Shown piece by piece: positions 60,913 through 64,000 of a stretch of 64,000 nucleotides of DNA; positions within the stretch are counted from its first letter, which is position 1; each line of letters begins with the position of its first letter. Under the pieces are notes generated by a model, which saw only the letters and a list, made by a program, of their open reading frames with translations, was not told where the DNA came from and did not search any database. Source of the DNA: Limnohabitans sp. Rim28. Lineage in GTDB: Bacteria > Pseudomonadota > Gammaproteobacteria > Burkholderiales > Burkholderiaceae_C. A program made the translations under genes and the position numbers. The stretch is from positions 186,001-250,000 of the forward strand of contig NZ_ALKN02000001.1 in the NCBI RefSeq assembly GCF_000293865.2, given 5' to 3'.

Positions 60913-62948
60913 AACGCTTTTCTTTTTCAATCGCCTTTGGTTTGGGCGCGCTGGCGCTGCTTTGGGTAGCCGCTGCCGTGGCCAGCAGCCATTTTTTGGT
61001 GCTGGTGATGACGGCGTTGATCGGCGCGGTGTATGCCTTTGGCGCGCTGGAGTTGCGCCAATACCGGGCCACCACGCAGACCATGAACCAAGCTTTGGCG
61101 CAACTGCCACCTGACTTGGTCCACTTGAACGATTGGCTGATCACCTTGCCCGCCGATGTCCAAAATCCAGTGCGTCAGCGGGTTGAAGGCGAGCGCGTGG
61201 GCCTGCCCGGCCCTGTGTTCACGCCCTATTTGATCGGTCTTTTGGTCATGCTGGGCATGTTGGGCACCTTTTTGGGCATGGTGGTCACCCTGAACGGCGC
61301 GGTGTTTGCGCTCGAAGGCTCGAGCAGCATCGCCGGCGTGCGTGCCGCCTTCTCTGAACCCATCAAAGGTTTGGGATTGGCCTTCGGGACATCGGTAGCG
61401 GGGGTGGCCACCTCGGCCATGCTGGGCCTGATGAGCAGCTTGGCACGGCAAGAACGCGCTTTGGCATCACAACAACTGGACAGCTTGATTCCCACGCATT
61501 TGCACCGGTTCTCACTCACGCACCAGCGTCAAGCAACTTACAAGGCCCTGCAACAACAAGCACAGGCGCTGCCCCAAGTGGTTGAACAACTGCAAAACAT
61601 GATGGTGCAAATGGCCAGCACCAGTGAACAGCTGCACGCGCGCTTGCTGTCCAACCAGCAAGGCTTTCACCAAGAAGCGCATAGCGCCTACTCGGGTTTG
61701 GCCCAGTCGGTGGACCAATCTTTGCAACGCAGCTTGAGCCAAAGCCTGCAATTGGCCACAGACAGCATGAAACCCATGGTGCAAGCGAGCATGGCGCAGC
61801 TGGCCCAGCAGGCCCAAACCCTGAACGATCGCTTGCAGCAGATTGCTCAGGTGCAGCTGAGCGAGATCAACACCCAACTCACCGGCACGGCCAAAGCGAT
61901 GGTCGACCACATCGGCACCGCCCAAGCCGAGCAAAACGCAAAGCTCAACAGCGCCGATCAAGAGCGACTGCAGGTTTGGCAAGCGGCACTGGCGCAAATG
62001 GCTTCATCGCTCAGCACCCAATGGCAAGCCTCGGGCGCGCAGACCTTGGCGCAACAACAAGCCCTCTGCGACACCTTGGCTCGAACAGCACAAGAACTGA
62101 CAACCCACACGCAAACGCAAGCCACTCAGACCTTGGCCGAAATTACCCGCCTGATGGGCAGCAGCGAAGCCCTCGTTCGGCAGCGCATCGACTCAGAAGC
62201 CACTTGGACCGCCCAACATGCCGCGCGTGCGCAAGAACTGTCTGTGGTTTTGCGCCAAGAACTGGGGGCACTGCGCGATCAAGAAGCCCAGCGCGGCGAT
62301 GCCGCAGTCGCGCGCCTGGCCGATCTGCAAACGGCCTTGACACATCACTTGGGCACCTTGGGCACAGCCCTGGAAGACCCCATCAACCGCTTGATTGAGA
62401 CCGCATCACAAGCCCCCAAAGCTGCAGCCGAAGTCATTGGCCAGTTGCGCCAGGAAATTTCAGTGAGCGTGGCACGCGACAACGCGCTGCTGGAGGAGCG
62501 CACCCGAATCTTGGCCACGCTCAGCACCTTGCTGGACGCGATCAACCATGCCTCCACAGAGCAGCGCGGTGTGATCGAAGCGCTGGTGACCTCAAGCCAG
62601 GCCACGCTGGACGAAGCCAGCGGCAAGTTCCAAGACCATGTGACTGCCGAGACCGACAAGCTCGGTGGCATCGCCGCGCAGGTCACGGCCAGTGCGGTGG
62701 ATGTGGCGAGCCTGGGTGAAACCTTTGGCTTCGCTGTGCGCGCCTTCAGCGAAACCAACGACAAACTCATGGCCCACTTGCAACGCATCGAAGCGGCGAT
62801 GAACAAGTCGATGACACGCAGCGACGAACAACTGGCTTACTACGTGGCGCAGGCTAGGGAAATTGTGGACTTGAGCATTGGCAGCCAAAAGGATGTGCTC
62901 GAAGCGCTCCAGCGGCGCACCGACTTGGCCACGCAAGGGGCCGTCTGA
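60909..62948 (+). CDS. DUF802 protein: MotA/TolQ/ZorA-like channel with long helical tail
   Basis: The 679-residue protein has four hydrophobic segments: about 7-24 and 29-46 at the N-terminus, 104-130 (GLLVMLGMLGTFLGMVVTL-like) and 154-178 (GLGLAFGTSVAGVATSAM). The last two carry the LGTFLG and AFGTSVAG patterns of MotA, TolQ, ExbB and ZorA channel helices. From about residue 185 to the end runs an Ala/Gln/Ser/Thr-rich helical tail with many heptad-like repeats, as in ZorA of the Zorya system. It likely forms a pentameric ion channel with the next gene product. It overlaps both neighbours (ATGA and TGATG). Confidence 0.82.
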   Translation: MKRFSFSIAFGLGALALLWVAAAVASSHFLVLVMTALIGAVYAFGALELRQYRATTQTMNQALAQLPPDLVHLNDWLITLPADVQNPVRQRVEGERVGLPGPVFTPYLIGLLVMLGMLGTFLGMVVTLNGAVFALEGSSSIAGVRAAFSEPIKGLGLAFGTSVAGVATSAMLGLMSSLARQERALASQQLDSLIPTHLHRFSLTHQRQATYKALQQQAQALPQVVEQLQNMMVQMASTSEQLHARLLSNQQGFHQEAHSAYSGLAQSVDQSLQRSLSQSLQLATDSMKPMVQASMAQLAQQAQTLNDRLQQIAQVQLSEINTQLTGTAKAMVDHIGTAQAEQNAKLNSADQERLQVWQAALAQMASSLSTQWQASGAQTLAQQQALCDTLARTAQELTTHTQTQATQTLAEITRLMGSSEALVRQRIDSEATWTAQHAARAQELSVVLRQELGALRDQEAQRGDAAVARLADLQTALTHHLGTLGTALEDPINRLIETASQAPKAAAEVIGQLRQEISVSVARDNALLEERTRILATLSTLLDAINHASTEQRGVIEALVTSSQATLDEASGKFQDHVTAETDKLGGIAAQVTASAVDVASLGETFGFAVRAFSETNDKLMAHLQRIEAAMNKSMTRSDEQLAYYVAQAREIVDLSIGSQKDVLEALQRRTDLATQGAV

Positions 62949-63598
62949 TGCTGGAGAACGATGCCGACGTCGATTCCACGTCACCCACCTGGATGTCATT
63001 TGCAGACCTGATGACCGGTTTGCTGGGGGCCTTTGTCTTGCTGTTGGTCGGCGTGATGGCTGCACAGTTGGACATGGCCTCCAAATTGGAAGACGAGGTG
63101 CAAAAACGCCAAGTGGCTGAACAAAAACGCTTGTCGCTGGAGCAAGCGCTGGCCATTCCTTTGGCCAGCGGGCGCATCACTTTGAACAACGGGCGCATCG
63201 GCATCAGTGGCAAACTCTTGTTCGAGCTCAACTCAGACAAGCTCGAGCCCGAAGGTCGCCAACTGCTCAAAAGTTTGGTGGTGCCATTGCGCAGTTATCT
63301 GCAGTCACGCGATGAGATGCTGATGGTCAGTGGCTTCACCGACGACAAAGCCATCGGACAACGCAACCGCCAATTTGAGGACAACTGGGAGCTTTCAGCC
63401 CAACGTGCCCTCACAGTGACCCGAACTTTGATTGAGGAAGGCATGCCATCCTCGGCCCTGTTCGCCGCCGCATTCGGGCAAGAGCAACCGCTGGTGGCCA
63501 ACACCAACGACCAGGCCCGGGCCCAAAACCGCCGGGTCGAGATGGCACCCGTCCCCAAAGCGGCCAAGGCCGCTCAAGCGGTGACAGCGACGCAATGA
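62948..63598 (+). CDS. MotB/ZorB-like OmpA-domain protein
   Basis: The 216-residue protein has a short cytosolic start, one membrane helix (about 18-38) beginning SFADLMTGLLGAFVLLL, then a periplasmic part. D20 in FADLMT stands where MotB and ZorB have the ion-carrying aspartate. The C-terminal OmpA domain has SGFTDDKAIGQRN, NWELSAQRALTVTRTL and NRRVEM, including the Asp and Arg that bind diaminopimelate of peptidoglycan. It fits a stator partner of the DUF802 channel. It starts in the stop codon of that gene and its own stop overlaps the DUF2894 gene. Confidence 0.87.
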   Translation: MLENDADVDSTSPTWMSFADLMTGLLGAFVLLLVGVMAAQLDMASKLEDEVQKRQVAEQKRLSLEQALAIPLASGRITLNNGRIGISGKLLFELNSDKLEPEGRQLLKSLVVPLRSYLQSRDEMLMVSGFTDDKAIGQRNRQFEDNWELSAQRALTVTRTLIEEGMPSSALFAAAFGQEQPLVANTNDQARAQNRRVEMAPVPKAAKAAQAVTATQ

Positions 63599-64000
63599 CC
63601 AACGCCACTTCGCCAAGGCCTGCGCTCGCCACCTTGGACCCGGTGGGCTGGCATTACACCGAACAGCTGGCGCAACGCGCCAGCGAGGCCACGGGCCTCA
63701 CGCGCGATTTGTTGTTGGCCAAATTGGAAAAAACCTTGGCCGAGATGAATGCGCGCTGGGATGCCAAGACGCTGAACGGCGAGCCAGACGCAGCACCCCA
63801 TGCCGAAGCCGCTTTACCCTCGCCTTTGGCGCAACTGCTGCAAGAGATGACACCAGCCTCTGTTGAAACACGGCCAAGTCAGCCCAACACTTGGCGCGCC
63901 GAAAGCCCTCGCCTTCAACAGTTTCGCAAGCAACTGGGACAAATCAGTGTGCAAAAACAGGTGTCCCAAGCCATGGCACAAGCCCCGAAAAATGCTGGAC
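63595..64000 (+). CDS. DUF2894-family protein, 3' end outside window
   Basis: The visible 135 residues begin MTNATSPRPALATLDP and end with SPRLQQFRKQLGQISVQKQV followed by a helical stretch, the conserved C-terminal segment start of DUF2894, a family of unknown function in beta-proteobacteria. It has no signal peptide or membrane helix in this part, so the product is probably cytosolic. The ATG lies inside the stop of the OmpA-like gene, which makes it the fourth gene of the motor-like set. The rest lies beyond the window edge. Confidence 0.8.
   Translation, partial: MTNATSPRPALATLDPVGWHYTEQLAQRASEATGLTRDLLLAKLEKTLAEMNARWDAKTLNGEPDAAPHAEAALPSPLAQLLQEMTPASVETRPSQPNTWRAESPRLQQFRKQLGQISVQKQVSQAMAQAPKNAG

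Noticed and set aside
60909..63598. Flagellar stator MotAB
   Set aside because: The channel protein is much longer than MotA, with a huge tail, and no flagellar or chemotaxis genes are near.
60127..64000. A complete Zorya anti-phage system
   Set aside because: The ZorA/ZorB-like pair is present in form, but no ZorC, ZorD helicase or ZorE nuclease is visible, and the set lies among housekeeping genes.

Overview
The window looks like a chromosomal segment of a betaproteobacterium of the order Burkholderiales, most likely family Comamonadaceae. This is inferred from gene content: two Bug-type solute-binding proteins, a YbfB/YjiJ transporter, a pyruvate dehydrogenase E3 with its own lipoyl domain, and the DUF3348-DUF802-OmpA-DUF2894 gene set. 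Genes are tightly packed, often with ATGA or TGATG overlaps. No rRNA, insertion sequence, integrase or CRISPR array is visible. No gene-free stretch exceeds 300 bases; the largest gaps (about 160-240 bases) are described below.

Layout. 1-2.7 kb (minus): DinG/YoaA-like helicase (cut by the window edge), DUF465 protein, a small periplasmic protein and ZapE. 2.8-8.4 kb (minus): the 2-oxoglutarate dehydrogenase operon odhA(sucA)-odhB(sucB)-lpd, with a terminator-like hairpin between odhB and lpd. 8.6-11.3 kb (minus): propionyl-CoA synthetase and an isochorismatase-family hydrolase. 11.4-15.0 kb: NlpC/P60 peptidase, VOC protein, MFS transporter and a Bug receptor. 15.1-19.3 kb (minus): VOC protein, CoA-transferase, a small unknown protein and a RecQ-like helicase with a phosphoribosyltransferase-like tail. 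19.4-23.5 kb (plus): RbgA-like GTPase, 3'-5' exonuclease and a two-component pair. 23.5-28.4 kb: LysR regulator divergent from Bug receptor plus N-formylglutamate amidohydrolase, then a hybrid kinase. 28.6-30.7 kb: a possible Fe(II)/2-oxoglutarate oxygenase and an MFS transporter.

30.8-32.3 kb is a small accessory islet: an MGMT-like gene, a decayed fragment of a dihydrolipoyl dehydrogenase gene and a HigBA-type toxin-antitoxin pair. It abuts the 3' end of the intact pyruvate dehydrogenase operon aceE-aceF-lpdA (32.4-38.6 kb, minus). Divergent from aceE is a PAS sensor kinase with a FixJ-like regulator, then folD, prlC, tRNA-Val, relA, an alpha/beta hydrolase, 3-hydroxybutyrate dehydrogenase and an OmpR/EnvZ-like pair (38.8-51.4 kb). 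ispF-ispD, mfd, serB, a DUF3820 protein, a second alpha/beta hydrolase, an aminotransferase and nth follow.

The right end (60.1-64.0 kb) holds the most interesting set: four overlapping genes, DUF3348, DUF802, an OmpA/MotB-like protein and DUF2894. The middle two look like a MotAB/ZorAB-type ion-driven 5:2 motor: a TolQ/MotA-like channel with a tail of about 500 residues, and a MotB-like partner with a membrane aspartate and a peptidoglycan-binding domain. No flagellar or Zorya effector genes are nearby, so the role is open.

Much of the window is core carbon metabolism (pyruvate, 2-oxoglutarate, propionate, 3-hydroxybutyrate) plus sensing: five histidine kinases, three of them paired with a response regulator.
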